From NCBI RefSeq assembly GCF_026626665.1, contig NZ_JAPNKE010000002.1, forward strand, positions 6,859,168 through 6,923,167: 64,000 nucleotides of DNA, written 5' to 3'. Numbering within the stretch: position 1 is the first letter of the stretch; each line of letters opens with the position of its first letter. This document shows, piece after piece, positions 27,846 through 37,177 of this stretch. The position numbers were made by a program, and so were the translations under genes. Below the pieces are notes generated by a model. It worked only from the letters and a program-made list of their open reading frames with translations, made no database searches and was not told the origin of the DNA. The stretch is from Nannocystis pusilla. Lineage in GTDB: Bacteria; Myxococcota_A; Polyangia; Nannocystales; Nannocystaceae.

Positions 27846-28592
27846 CGCGCCCCGTCGGCGGTCACGCACACCGTGTGTTCGAACTGCGCGCTCCACTTGC
27901 GGTCGACCGTGACCACCGTCCAGCCGTCCTTCAGCACCTCGACCTCGGGGGTCCCGATCGTCAGCATCGGCTCGATCGTGAACACCATCCCCTCGCGCAG
28001 GCGCAGCCCGGTGCCCGCGCGGCCGACGTGGGGCACGTGCGGCGCCTCGTGCATGTGGCGGCCGATCCCGTGGCCGCCGAAGTCGGTCACCACCCCGTAG
28101 CCGCCGCGCCGCGCGACCTCGACGATCGCCGCCCCGATGTCGCCGAGCCGCGCCCCTGGCCGCACCGCCGCGATCCCGGCGTCGCGGGCCGCCCGCGTGG
28201 TCGTCACCAGCCGCTGCGCCTCCTCCGACGCCGCCCCGATGCAGAACGTCGCCGACGTGTCGCCGTGGAAGCCGTCGAGCTCGGTGGTCACGTCGACGTT
28301 GACGATGTCGCCGTCGGCGAGCACCACGTCGGCCCGCGGCACCCCGTGGCACACCACCTCGTTGCGGCTGGTACACACGCTCGCCGGAAACGGCCCCGGC
28401 CCCGCCCCGCGGTACCCGCTGGCTCGGCCGCCCGCCCCGCCGCGCCGTGTCCTCGCGCACCCACGCGTCGATCTGCCCCGTCGTCACCCCCGCGCGCAGC
28501 CGCTCCGCCACGTACGCCAGAGTCCCCGCCGCCGCCGCTCCCGCGCGCTCGATCGCCGCGATCTCGCGCGGCCCGTAGATCGTCACCGACAT
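27833..28592 (-). CDS. map: Type I methionine aminopeptidase (one frameshift)
   Basis: Removes N-terminal Met from new proteins. ATG 28592 starts MSVTIYGPREIAAIERAG. The type I hallmark FPASVCTSRNEVVCHGVP is in the second frame. The five metal ligands are present: Asp in VNVDVTTELDG, Asp in GFHGDTSATF, His in GGHGIGRHMHE, Glu in FTIEPML, Glu in QFEHTVCV. An indel near 28430, in a C-rich stretch, separates the first ~55 codons. Reconstructed length is about 253 aa, normal for the family. It is likely a functional housekeeping or accessory copy; the usual rpmJ/infA neighbours are missing. Confidence 0.87.
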
Positions 28593-28628
28593 GCCGCGAG
28601 CGTGCGCCGGACCGCCGCGACCGGTCCA

Positions 28629-28643
28629 ATACCATTTGGGTAT
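28629..28643. promoter_or_regulatory. Inverted repeat ATACC-ATTTG-GGTAT
   Basis: A small dyad 36 bp upstream of the methionine aminopeptidase start in the divergent intergenic region shared with the second P450. AT-richer than its surroundings; a possible promoter or operator. Confidence 0.35.
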
Positions 28644-28849
28644 GGCGCGAGGCGCGGCGACATCACCGCGAAGAACAACGTCCATGGACCGGGCGACGTT
28701 CGCGTCGAGGATCCGCGAATGTCCATAGTCTGGAGTCACGATGATCTGCTCGGGAGAAATGCTCGTAGCACGGGCCCGAATTGTATCGATGTTCCTGTGC
28801 CGCACCCCCTCGCGCGCACCTCGACCCGCGGGCACACTGAATCGCGCCG

Positions 28850-30157
28850 ATGCATCAGCCCACGCAACTCCCGCCCGGGCCCAGGAGCGCCGTCTGGCAG
28901 ACCCTTCGTTATCTGCGCGACCCGGTCGGATCGATCCGCGACGTGGGCCGGCGGCACGGCGATCTGTTCACCTTGCCGATCCTCGGCGGCGCGATCGTGG
29001 TCGCCAGCGCCCCCGAGGCCGTGCGCGCCATCTTCTCTGCCGAGCCCGACACCTTCGCCCCGTTCGCCGCCGACGCCATGGCCCCCGTGCTCGGGCGCGG
29101 TTCGGTCCTCCTGCAGCACGGCGCCGCCCATCGCCGCGCCCGCAGGTTGATGCAGCCGCCCTTCCACGGCGCGCGCATGCGGGCCTACGGCGCCACCATG
29201 CGGGACAGCGCGCGGGCCCACCTCGCGGCCGTCCCGCGCGACCGTCCGGTCCCGATCGAAGATGTCTTTCGGGACATCTCGCTCGACGTCATCATCCGCA
29301 CGATCTTCGGCGTCTCGACCAGCGAGCGGCTCGCCGCCTGCGCCCGCGGCGTGCGCGACACGATCGCCGCGTTCGGCCCGTTGATCGCCACCTTCCGCGC
29401 CCTGCAGCGCGAATTCGCCGGCTTCGGTCCGTGGGCCCGGTTGCGCCGGCTGCTCGGCGGCGTCCACGACCTCCTGCGTCAGGAGATCGCCGCCCGCGAT
29501 CCGGCCCGTCCCGGCGACGACATCTTGAGCCTCCTGGTCGCCGCGCGCGACGAGTCGGGCGCCGCCATGGACGAGCAGGAGATCGTCGAGCAGCTGTTCA
29601 CCATGGTGATCGCCGGCCACGAGACCACCGCCACGGCGCTCGCGTGGGCGGTCGACGAGCTGCTCCGGCAACCCGAGCTGCTCGGCGGTCTGCGCGACGA
29701 GCTGCGGCCGCTCGGCGACGATCCGGACCGCCTCGCCCAGTCGCCGCTGCTCGACGCGGTGTGCGCCGAGACCTTGCGGCTGCACCCGCTGATCCCGCTG
29801 GTCTCGCGCAAGCTGCTGCGGCCGTTCGAGCTCGGCGGCTACCTCCTGCCCGCCGGCGCCGGCCTGGGCGCTTGCCTGCTGCTCGTCCACCTCCACGAGG
29901 CCCGCTACCCCGAGCCCCTGAGCTTTCGCCCGCAGCGCTTCCTCGACGGCAAGCATCCCCCGCCGCACGAGTACTTGCCGTTCGGCGGCGGCGCGCGGCG
30001 CTGCCTCGGCGCCGCCTTCGCGCTGCACGAGATGAAGATCGTGCTGGCGACCCTGATCCTCGAGTTCGAGCTCGAGCTCGCCGCCGCGCCGGCGCGGACG
30101 GGGGTGCGCGCCGCCACCATCGGCCCCAAGGGCGGCGTCCCCGTGGTCCGCCGCTGA
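28850..30157 (+). CDS. Cytochrome P450
   Basis: 435 aa, intact from ATG 28850. N-terminal proline-rich hinge QLPPGPRS. I-helix motif AGHETT near residue 255, ExxR motif ETLR near 307, and the haem loop FGGGARRCLGAAFA with Cys near 385. No membrane anchor is seen, so a soluble bacterial P450 resembling the CYP102/CYP110-like fatty acid group is likely. Redox partners are not encoded nearby. An internal segment carries a GATGTCT-TTCG-GGACATC hairpin of the dispersed family (29261-29278). Confidence 0.93.
   Translation: MHQPTQLPPGPRSAVWQTLRYLRDPVGSIRDVGRRHGDLFTLPILGGAIVVASAPEAVRAIFSAEPDTFAPFAADAMAPVLGRGSVLLQHGAAHRRARRLMQPPFHGARMRAYGATMRDSARAHLAAVPRDRPVPIEDVFRDISLDVIIRTIFGVSTSERLAACARGVRDTIAAFGPLIATFRALQREFAGFGPWARLRRLLGGVHDLLRQEIAARDPARPGDDILSLLVAARDESGAAMDEQEIVEQLFTMVIAGHETTATALAWAVDELLRQPELLGGLRDELRPLGDDPDRLAQSPLLDAVCAETLRLHPLIPLVSRKLLRPFELGGYLLPAGAGLGACLLLVHLHEARYPEPLSFRPQRFLDGKHPPPHEYLPFGGGARRCLGAAFALHEMKIVLATLILEFELELAAAPARTGVRAATIGPKGGVPVVRR
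29261..29278. repeat. Hairpin GATGTCT-TTCG-GGACATC inside P450
   Basis: TTCG-loop member with the outermost pair changed from C-G to G-C and one T.G wobble, inside the P450 coding sequence (EDVFRDIS). Confidence 0.45.
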
Positions 30158-30254
30158 AGCGCCGTGCGCCTACCCTGACGCGGATTCCTCCCGTGTGCGC
30201 CGGCGCGACCGCGCACGCTTGCCTGCCGCGGCCGCTCGCGCGTAGCCTGGGTGC

Positions 30255-30584
30255 GTGAGCCTGACCCAGATCAGCTACTTCGTCGCCGTCGCCGAGGAGC
30301 AGCACGTCGGCCGCGCGGCGCAGCGGCTGCACGTCTCGCAGCCGCCGGTGACCCGGCAGATCCGCCAGCTCGAGGACGAGCTCGGCACTCGCCTGTTCGA
30401 CCGCACCCCGCGCGGCGTCCGCCTCCTGCCCGCCGGCGAGCGCTTCCTCGCCCACGCCCGGGCCATCCTCGCCGAGGTCGACGCCGCTCGCCGCGCCGTC
30501 GCCGAATCCCCATCCAAAGACATGTCCGATGGGGCATGCCATTTAAGACATGTCCCGATCGCCATGCGGGGACAGCCGTCCTGA
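30255..30584 (+). CDS. LysR-type regulator, HTH half only (truncated)
   Basis: 109 aa, GTG 30255. Residues 1-90 are a complete LysR winged-helix DNA-binding domain plus linker helix (AAQRLHVSQPPVTRQIRQLE, LGTRLFDRTPRGVRLLPAG, then the helix through AVAESP). The ~200-residue effector domain is missing. The frame runs into hairpin repeats at 30518 and stops at 30582-30584. It is either a decayed gene cut at the repeat or a minimal DNA-binding protein that could still compete for a site. Confidence 0.75.
   Translation: MSLTQISYFVAVAEEQHVGRAAQRLHVSQPPVTRQIRQLEDELGTRLFDRTPRGVRLLPAGERFLAHARAILAEVDAARRAVAESPSKDMSDGACHLRHVPIAMRGQPS
30518..30555. repeat. Doubled hairpin element at the LysR 3' end
   Basis: CATGTCC-GATG-GGGCATG (30521-30538), then a second copy of AAGACATGTCC starting at 30546. 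The element occupies the point where the LysR similarity ends. Confidence 0.6.
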
Positions 30585-30760
30585 GCGGACCTGCGGCCGA
30601 CCGCGCAGAGGCGACGAAGCGCAGATCGCTCGGCTCTCGGCCCCTGCAGACGGACCTCGCTGGTAGAGACGGGCCTGCCTCGAGCGCGCGCGACGACAGG
30701 CCGCGAGAACCGTCGCGCGCTTTCAGCTGCGAGGGGCGCCGCGGCAGCGGGCTCATGAGA

Positions 30761-30795
30761 GAAGCGCCGCCGCCCGTGAGGGGCAGCGGCGCTTC
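30761..30795. terminator. Strong hairpin GAAGCGCCGC/GCGGCGCTTC
   Basis: A 10-bp perfect outer stem plus a 4-bp inner stem across one mismatch, about 34 nt beyond the stop of the minus-strand EF-hand gene. It probably terminates that gene. Confidence 0.65.
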
Positions 30796-30828
30796 GGGTT
30801 CCTGACCCGGCGTCGCGGGAGGTTCGGC

Positions 30829-31537
30829 TCACTCGCCGCGCGGGCCGCGGTGCTTCTCGCCGTGGTGGGCCTGCTTGAACGCCACCAGCCTCGCGGGTCA
30901 GCTTGCCGTCGCTGTTGCTGTCGGCCTCCGCGAACTTCTCGGCCAGCTTGTGGTGTCCGGCCACCTCGTCGGCGGTCAGCGCGTTGTCGCTGTTCACGTC
31001 GAGCTTGGCCATCATCATCGCCGCGCGCTCGGCCGGGTCCTTGGGCCCGTCGCCGTGCTTGCCGCCGCGGCCCTTCAGCGCCTTGAGCTCCTCGCGGGTC
31101 AGCTTGCCGTCGCTGTCGGTGTCGGCCTGGGCGAACTTCTCGGCCAGCGGGCCCTCGGTGACCTCGTCGCGGGACAGCGCGCCGTCGCTGTTGGCGTCGA
31201 ACTTGGCCAGCAGCTTGCTCGCCCGCGCCTCCGGGTCCTTGTGCATGCCGCGGTCGCCGCGGTGGCCCTTCATCGCCTTCATCTCCTCGCGGGTCAGCTT
31301 GCCGTCGCCGTCGGCGTCGAGCTCGGCGAACTTCGCCTCGAAGCGGTGGCCCTTGGCCTCTTCGCGGGAGATGGCGCCGTCGCCGTCCGCGTCGAACTTG
31401 GCCATGAAGCCGCCCTTGTGGTGACCACCCTCGACCTCCGCGAGCTCCTGCTCGGTGGGCTCCTCGGTCTCCTCCTTGTCGCAGGCGACGAACAGGAGGG
31501 AAAGGGACAGGAAGGCGGCCTTGGTGATGCGTGTCAT
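30829..31537 (-). CDS. EF-hand calcium-binding lipoprotein (one frameshift)
   Basis: ATG 31537, lipobox L-F-V-A-C at about residues 15-19. Six EF-hand loops are readable: DADGDGAISREE, DADGDGKLTREE, DANSDGALSRDE, DTDSDGKLTREE, DVNSDNALTADE and DSNSDGKLTRE. They are separated by Lys/His/Gly-rich spacers. A two-base gap near 30890 interrupts the last loop; restoring it gives REELVAFKQAHHGEKHRGP and a stop at 30829-30831, about 236 aa. Likely a periplasmic or surface calcium buffer or sensor, a class often abundant in myxobacteria. Confidence 0.85.
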
Positions 31538-31970
31538 GGTGTGTCTCCTCGCACCGGGGGGCGGCCATCGCCGCGCGGGTCAGGGCCCCGGCTCGCATCC
31601 AGATATTGGTCGCCCCCGGACTCCCTGCACGCCGGATTACCGTCGCTTTACAGAGGCCCTCGCCCGCCCCGGAGGCGGAGCCCGTAGCACCCCCTTGCCG
31701 CGCGTTTCAGGCCGATTGCGCGCTTCCGCGCAGGGCTCCCGGTTACGTCCCGCCAACATTTCCCGGGGTCTCCTCCAGCCCGAACCCCGCCAGGCGCGCA
31801 CGCCCGCACCCCGCCCCTGCAGAGGTCGCCCCGGAGCACGACGCGTGCCCGCGAGGCTCTTCGCCCGCCAGGCAGACGCCGCGAGCGCACCGCACCCGCA
31901 CGAACTCGACTTCGCCGACATGCTCCAATGCGACAACATGTCTCTCAAGACATGACCGGATCCAAGGCAG
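31538..31970. other. Intergenic region between EF-hand and SDR genes
   Basis: 433 bp without a supported gene. It holds the divergent upstream region of the EF-hand gene (ribosome site ggagacacacc) and the hairpin at 31937-31954 near the SDR stop. Nothing else was seen. Confidence 0.35.
31937..31954. terminator. Hairpin CATGTCT-CTCA-AGACATG
   Basis: A 7-bp perfect stem 16 nt after the SDR stop (minus strand). The innermost pair is T-A instead of C-G, a compensatory change relative to the CATGTCC members. Confidence 0.6.
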
Positions 31971-32860
31971 TCACTGGCTCGCCAAGTCCGGCAGCACCAG
32001 CCCGCGCGACCGCGCCAGCGCCTCGGACAGCTCCCACGTCCGCCGCGCCAGCTCGGCGTCGAGGCGCAGCGGCGTCGGTTCGAAGCGCCGCGGGTCGAAC
32101 AAGATCGATCCACCCGCGCCGCGGACATCGGCCGCGGTGAGCAGCCGAATCACGTTCGCCGCCGATCGCTCGGGCGAGGTCCCGAGCAGGCGGTAGAGCC
32201 CACGGATGAACCACGGCCACTCGCGCGCCGTGTCGGTGCGGGTCATGCCGACGCAGACGACGCTCGCGCTGACCGGCAGCTCGCGCCAGCGCTGCGTCGC
32301 CTCTTGCACGTGCAGGTAGCCCAGCACCTGCGACGACATCAATGCCGGCAGCAGCGACCAGCGGCGGCGCTCGAACTGCAGGTCGTCGAGCTCGGGCACC
32401 AGGCCCGCCGGCGCCTTCGCGCCGACGTGGACGATCCGCCCGTCGCCCGAGCGCGCCAGCGCCGGCAGCAGCCCGCGGTTGAGCGCGTAGCGGGCCAAGT
32501 ATTGCAACCCGAACGCCCGCTCGAACCCGTCGGCAGTGTCGACCCGCCGCATCGATGCAGTCATCGCGGTGTGCACCAGCCCGTGCAGCGCCGGGCGCCA
32601 GCGCCGATCGCCTCGATCGCGCGCCCCACCCCGGCCATCGTCGTCAGGTCGGCCGCGCAGAACACCGCCTCGGCGGCCCCCGCCTCGCGCACCGCCGCGA
32701 CTGCCCGGTCTCCGCGATCGCGGTCGCGCCCGAGCAGCAGGAGCGCCGCCCCGCGGCGCGCCAACGCCGTCGCCGCCGCCAGGCCGATCCCCGCGGTCCC
32801 ACCGCTGAATGCGAAGTTGAGGCCGCGGAGCGGCCGTTCGTCGTGCGTCCCGTCCATCAC
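31971..32860 (-). CDS. SDR-fold protein lacking the usual catalytic YxxxK (one frameshift)
   Basis: The N-terminal Rossmann motif FSGGTAGIGLAAATALARRGA binds NAD(P), and GRDRDRGD suggests NADP. The remainder, GLVHTAMTASMRR, FGLQYLARYALNRGLLPAL and GRIVHVGAKA, follows the retinol-dehydrogenase-like SDR layout but is one frame away, joined near 32600. Where the Tyr-x-x-x-Lys pair is expected the sequence reads ALMSSQVLGYLH, so a standard active site is not visible; it may be a non-catalytic or divergent SDR. Start GTG 32860 or ATG 32857, behind an AT-rich leader with AAAGAGAAAC. About 296 aa. Confidence 0.7.
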
Positions 32861-33384
32861 GTTTCTCTTTCTTTAAAATATGAGCAAAGACTTGCTTCGT
32901 CAGCTTGTGTTCGCCGCCTGTGCGCGCGGCCGTGCAGCCGCGCACCGAGTCCTATCGAAGCCGGATCGCGGGCGTCGAGCGAGGCCTTCCGGCGAGCTCC
33001 AGCTTACATTTTGCCACGCGACGGGCCGCCGCCGGAGCTGCTCTACCAGAGCGATACAGGGCTGTGACGCGCCGGCGTGCATGGTCGAGAGCCGCGCCGA
33101 ACGGAGCTGCCGACTCGCGCGCGGACCCACTCCGCGCCATCGCAAGCCCACGCGGCTCGGTCGACGGCTGCGTGACGTTCGAGCCCTGACGCCATTGATC
33201 GCAGGAGGACTAATCACCATCGAAGGTCGCCGACATCGACAACGATCAGGCGGCGCATGTCGTTGACGGACGGTCCGGCGTCGAGCCAGGTGTTCGCCGT
33301 GCTCACCGAGGTCTCCGCGGCTCCGGGAGAGACGGTCGGACGACTTCGGCTGTCGTTCCGTCCGGCCCGGCGCACCGCCGCGTC
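32861..33384. other. Intergenic region, no gene seen
   Basis: 524 bp. The left end is AT-rich (ctttctttaaaatatg) and probably holds the SDR promoter. No conserved coding segment, hairpin or repeat was recognised in the rest. Confidence 0.35.
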
Positions 33385-34455
33385 TCACGTCGGAGGCGCG
33401 AGTCCTTCGGGCCACGACACGCACTGACAGGGCTCTTCGACCGCCGGCTGGGCCATCAACACGCGCCAGGCCCGAAAGAAGGTGTCGAGGGCGTCATCCG
33501 AATCCCGGGCCTTCCAGCGCAGCAGCACCGCGAAGACCCGCGCCTCGAGATCCGTCCTGGGCCCGGCGACCGCGCGATAGGCGAACAGTGCCGCGAGGCG
33601 AGCAGGCCATTCGCTGTCGCTAGCCCGACCGCGTCGAGCGAGCCACACGTCGACCTCCGGCACCGCCTCCCGGTCCGCCTTCGCGGCACCCGACCGCGAC
33701 CGAAAGCGGTCGACCCCCCCGGCCAGATCGTCGAGGTCTCCGCCGTCCAGTGCGGCCAGCGGCCCGCCGTGGTGAGCGCTGCTCGCTGCCTTTCGCAGAA
33801 ATGGATCGTCCTTCACGAGCGCCAGCGACCGCACCACGGCCCCGCGCTCGGCCAGCGCATGCTCGTGCCCCGAGAGGTAACCCGCGAGCACGAACACCGA
33901 CGCCGTCGACGAGCTCGCCGCGGCCACCCGCGCGGCCTCCGGAGTGAGACACACCTGCGCGGGCGCTCCCGGCTCCACCAACAGCGCGGCATATGGCCAT
34001 TGCGACGACGGCCCCACCGCGTGCGCCATCGCGTCCGCGCCGCGCCGCAGCTCCTCCGTATACTCGACCGCCGGAGCGGCAGCGAGGTGCAGGCGGGCCT
34101 GTCGGACCGCGACGAAGCGCCGCGCGTCGGCGTGCTGACCACCCGCTCGCAAGATCCCCGCGGTCAACACCTCGTCCGTCCATCGCCCGAGCTCCCGGGG
34201 CCGACCGTCGACCAGAAACGCGGTGCGTGTCATGCGTAACGTCCGCAGGCGCCGCGGAGCCCCGACGAAGACCGCCGCCGCCAGGACGACGAGGCCAAAG
34301 CCGAGCGTGGCCCGCGGACTCCCGCCGGGCGCGCGCCCGTCTATCCCCTCCCAGCCGAGCCAGAGAAACGGCCACGACATCACTGCGATCGCCACGGCGA
34401 GCCACAGCGACCGGAACGAGCGCCACGCCGCGATGTGCTCCTCGTGGTCGTACAT
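33385..34455 (-). CDS. Membrane-anchored protein of unknown function
   Basis: 356 aa from ATG 34455 (MYDHEEHIAAWRSF). The open frame extends further upstream, but that part has the composition of noncoding sequence. Two adjacent hydrophobic segments at about residues 20-40 (LWLAVAIAVMSWPFLWLGW) and 50-70 (LGFGLVVLAAAVFVGA) suggest a helical hairpin in the inner membrane. A large soluble C-terminal region rich in Ala/Arg follows, with alpha-helical repeats (WPYAALLVEPGAPAQVCLTPEAA). No family recognised. Confidence 0.6.
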   Translation of the reverse strand: MYDHEEHIAAWRSFRSLWLAVAIAVMSWPFLWLGWEGIDGRAPGGSPRATLGFGLVVLAAAVFVGAPRRLRTLRMTRTAFLVDGRPRELGRWTDEVLTAGILRAGGQHADARRFVAVRQARLHLAAAPAVEYTEELRRGADAMAHAVGPSSQWPYAALLVEPGAPAQVCLTPEAARVAAASSSTASVFVLAGYLSGHEHALAERGAVVRSLALVKDDPFLRKAASSAHHGGPLAALDGGDLDDLAGGVDRFRSRSGAAKADREAVPEVDVWLARRGRASDSEWPARLAALFAYRAVAGPRTDLEARVFAVLLRWKARDSDDALDTFFRAWRVLMAQPAVEEPCQCVSWPEGLAPPT

Positions 34456-34573
34456 GCACTGCGATACGTAGCGATCCGGCGCGATCGCGTCAACGTCGAT
34501 CTCGCCAGGCAAGTGTCGACCACACGCCCGCGACGACCTACCCCTCAGAGCTCTATCGGGGAGTGGCGATAAT

Positions 34574-34606
34574 CTGTCCGACAGGTCATGTCTCAGTGAC
34601 CATGAC
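34574..34606. repeat. Nested palindromes CTGTCCGACAG and GTCATG-N10-CATGAC
   Basis: Two adjacent dyads related to the dispersed family, about 120-150 bp upstream of the membrane-protein start. Possible operator or hairpin. Confidence 0.4.
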
Positions 34607-34710
34607 TCAAGTGCCAGATCATCCCCGCGGTGGCAGGCGGACGTCACCGGTTCGTTGAGGCCGGCGCGATTCATCGCCCACGTGTTCCTCGACGGACTCG
34701 CACCGGCTCG

Positions 34711-34788
34711 GTGATCCGCGCGGTCGACGGAAAGATCGAGGTCGAGTTCGACGACGCGGTGCGGACGCTCATCCACGGGAAGCGGTAG
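34711..34788 (+). pseudogene. Short 3' gene remnant
   Basis: Twenty-five codons read VIRAVDGKIEVEFDDAVRTL and end IHGKR before TAG 34786. The strand-like alternation and in-frame extension upstream (RTRTGS) look like the tail of a deleted beta-rich protein. No start or ribosome site. Family not identified. Confidence 0.35.
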
Positions 34789-34982
34789 GGAACCGTCCCT
34801 CCATTTCCGAAGCTCCTGGATCTCCCCACCCGTGACGGTCTTCGGGCACGATGAGCGAGTCTTGCAGCCCGCTCGCAGACGGGCGCTGGCGCGCCGGCGT
34901 GCGCGCGTCGGTGAAAGTCGGCTGAAATTTCGTCGGTCCCCGCTGACGCTACTGTCGCCGGGTCTTTCCCGGAGTCATCGTC

Positions 34983-37076
34983 ATGCGCAAACTTGGTTTT
35001 GGAGTGGGTCTGCCCGCGATCGCGGGCTGGTTGTGGATGGCGGCCGAGGTCTCGGCCGCGCCGACCTTGCGGGTGCAGGTCACCCAGCGCGGCGACTTCG
35101 CGCTGATCGGCAACACGCTCGCACAGAACTGCACGGCGGCCGTGCCGAAGCCGGTCGTCGGCGCCGTCGGGATGTGCGGTTCCAACACTGCCGACGGGTC
35201 GGTCGACGTCTACTGGCGCGCCGACTCGCCGGAGCCCGACCAGGCCGAGGCCAACGTGGCCCTCACGGCCGCGGACGCCCGCACCTCCGCGGTCCTGGGG
35301 CTGCCGGCGGAGGCCGTCGTCACCCACGCCTTCCTCTACTGGGCCGCCTCCGTCGACGCCCGTATGGCCGACGGCACGGTCACGCTCGACCGCCCGGGCG
35401 GGTTCTCCGCCGACGTCGACGGCGCGGCGAATTGCGTGACCACCGACTTCAGCGCCTACCAGTGCAGCGCCGACGTCACGGGCCTGGTCCAGGCCCACGG
35501 CCCCGGGTCCTACCGCGTCGGCGGCGTCGACACCGCGGCGTTCGCGAATGTCAACAGCGAGGGGCTGTTCGCCGGCTGGTGGATGGTCGTCCTCTACCAG
35601 GACCCGGCCCAGCCGGTCCGCAACCTCGCGGTGTTCGACGGCTTCGACCTGGTGGAGACCGATATGTCGCTCGACATCCTCCTCTCGGGCTTCAAGGTCC
35701 CCGACGGCGGCATCGAGGGCAAGCTGGGCCTGGTCGCGTTCGAGGGCGACATCGGCCTCTCGGGCGACCAGTTCACCTTCGGCGGCGGCCCGCCGCTCGC
35801 CAACCCGCTCAACCCGGGCAACAACTTCTTCAACAGCACGCGCTCGCACCTCGGCAGCGCGCTGTCGGTCGCCGGCGACCTCCCGCAGCTGACGGGCGAG
35901 CCCCACTCGATGTCGGGCATCGACCTCGACACCGTCGACGTCACCGACAAGCTCACGGCGGGCCAGACCGAGGCCATGTTGCAGGCGAGCACCACCGGCG
36001 ACCAGTTCTTCGTGTCGGGCTTCATCACCTCGATCTCCGACCTCCGGCCCGAGTTCACCACGTCGGTCAAGTCGGCCGTCGACGTGAACGGCGGCAAGCT
36101 CGTGCCCGGCGACGAGGTCGAGTACACGATCGAGGTGACGAACACCGGCAGCGACACCGCGATCGAGGTCGTCCTCACCGACCCGCTGCCGGCCGGGGTG
36201 ACCTACGTGCCAGGCTCGCTCGAGATCACCACGGGCGCGAACGCCGGCGCCAAGACCGACGCCGCGAGCGACGACCAGGGCGAGTACGACATGAACAGCA
36301 ACGCGATCGTCGTCCGCCTCGGCATGAACGCCAGCGACTCCGCCGGCGGGACGCTCGCCATGGGCGCGTCCTCGACGGTGAAGTTCCGCGTGAGCGTCGC
36401 CGCCGACAGCCCCGGGCAGATCGACAACCAGGCGCTGATCAACGCGGCCGGCATGCTCGGCGCCGCGGCGACCGACACGCCGACCGGCGACGGCAACTTC
36501 CCGGGCGCGCCGACTTCCGTGTTCGTCGTGCCCTGCGAGACCGACGCCCAGTGCACCGACCCGAGCCTGCCCCACTGCGACGCCGCGAGCGAGCCCAGCG
36601 CCTGCGTCGAGTGCCTCGAGGACGGCCACTGCTCCGCCGGATCGACTTGCGACCCCGCGGCCCACACCTGCGTGTGCACGCCGACCGGCGCCGAGGTGTG
36701 CGACGATGGTCTCGACAACGACTGCGACGACGAGATCGACGAGGAGTGCGCGTCCGACACGACGACCGGCGAGGCGTCGACCGGCGAGGCGTCGACCGGC
36801 GGCGACATCCCGACAGGCGGCTCGGCCTCCGGCGGCGACTCGATGTCCGGCGGCGACTCGATGTCCGGCGGCGACTCGTCGACCGGAGGCGACGGCCCGA
36901 CCGGCGGCCCCGGCAGCGACGGCTCGAGCGGGGCCGCGAGCGACAGCGACGATACCGGCACGGACCCGAGCGGTGTGGGCGAAGGCGGCTGCGGCTGCGA
37001 CGCCCCCGGGCCCGACGCGGGGGGCCTGCTGCTGCTCGGCGTCGCCGGGCTCGTGACCAGGCGCCGTCGCCGGTGA
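34983..37076 (+). CDS. Large surface protein with DUF11-type domain and MYXO-CTERM tag
   Basis: 697 aa, ATG 34983. Signal peptide (LPAIAGWLWMAAEVSAA). Residues about 25-340 form a domain with FLYWAASVD and GGVDTAAFAN. Residues 345-490 hold a DUF11-like beta domain (VDVNGGKLVPGDEVEYTIEVTNTG). A Cys-rich module follows (CETDAQCTDPSLPHC, CEVCDDGLDNDCDDEID-like), then a Thr/Ser/Gly stalk with triple GGDSMS repeats. The C-terminus is a Cys-Gly-Cys motif, a short hydrophobic span (GGLLLLGVAGLV) and TRRRRR. This tripartite tail is the MYXO-CTERM sorting signal, predicting cleavage and surface anchoring by a myxosortase-type system. Confidence 0.85.
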   Translation: MRKLGFGVGLPAIAGWLWMAAEVSAAPTLRVQVTQRGDFALIGNTLAQNCTAAVPKPVVGAVGMCGSNTADGSVDVYWRADSPEPDQAEANVALTAADARTSAVLGLPAEAVVTHAFLYWAASVDARMADGTVTLDRPGGFSADVDGAANCVTTDFSAYQCSADVTGLVQAHGPGSYRVGGVDTAAFANVNSEGLFAGWWMVVLYQDPAQPVRNLAVFDGFDLVETDMSLDILLSGFKVPDGGIEGKLGLVAFEGDIGLSGDQFTFGGGPPLANPLNPGNNFFNSTRSHLGSALSVAGDLPQLTGEPHSMSGIDLDTVDVTDKLTAGQTEAMLQASTTGDQFFVSGFITSISDLRPEFTTSVKSAVDVNGGKLVPGDEVEYTIEVTNTGSDTAIEVVLTDPLPAGVTYVPGSLEITTGANAGAKTDAASDDQGEYDMNSNAIVVRLGMNASDSAGGTLAMGASSTVKFRVSVAADSPGQIDNQALINAAGMLGAAATDTPTGDGNFPGAPTSVFVVPCETDAQCTDPSLPHCDAASEPSACVECLEDGHCSAGSTCDPAAHTCVCTPTGAEVCDDGLDNDCDDEIDEECASDTTTGEASTGEASTGGDIPTGGSASGGDSMSGGDSMSGGDSSTGGDGPTGGPGSDGSSGAASDSDDTGTDPSGVGEGGCGCDAPGPDAGGLLLLGVAGLVTRRRRR

Positions 37077-37177
37077 TCCGGGCGGCGCGCGGCTCAGCGG
37101 TGAGCGGTCGCGTCGGCGACGCGGCCGTTCGCACGCAGCGGTCGAGGCCGGGTCCGCCGGACGCGGCCGTGGCCCCG

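Noticed and set aside
28736..30542. Long minus-strand open frames opposite the second P450
   Set aside because: High GC content leaves antisense frames open. Composition is Arg/Ala/Gly-rich with no motif, and the plus strand carries the complete P450.
33385..34776. Longer version of the membrane protein starting at 34776
   Set aside because: The extra N-terminal ~107 codons have noncoding composition, and the ATG at 34455 precedes the membrane segments directly.
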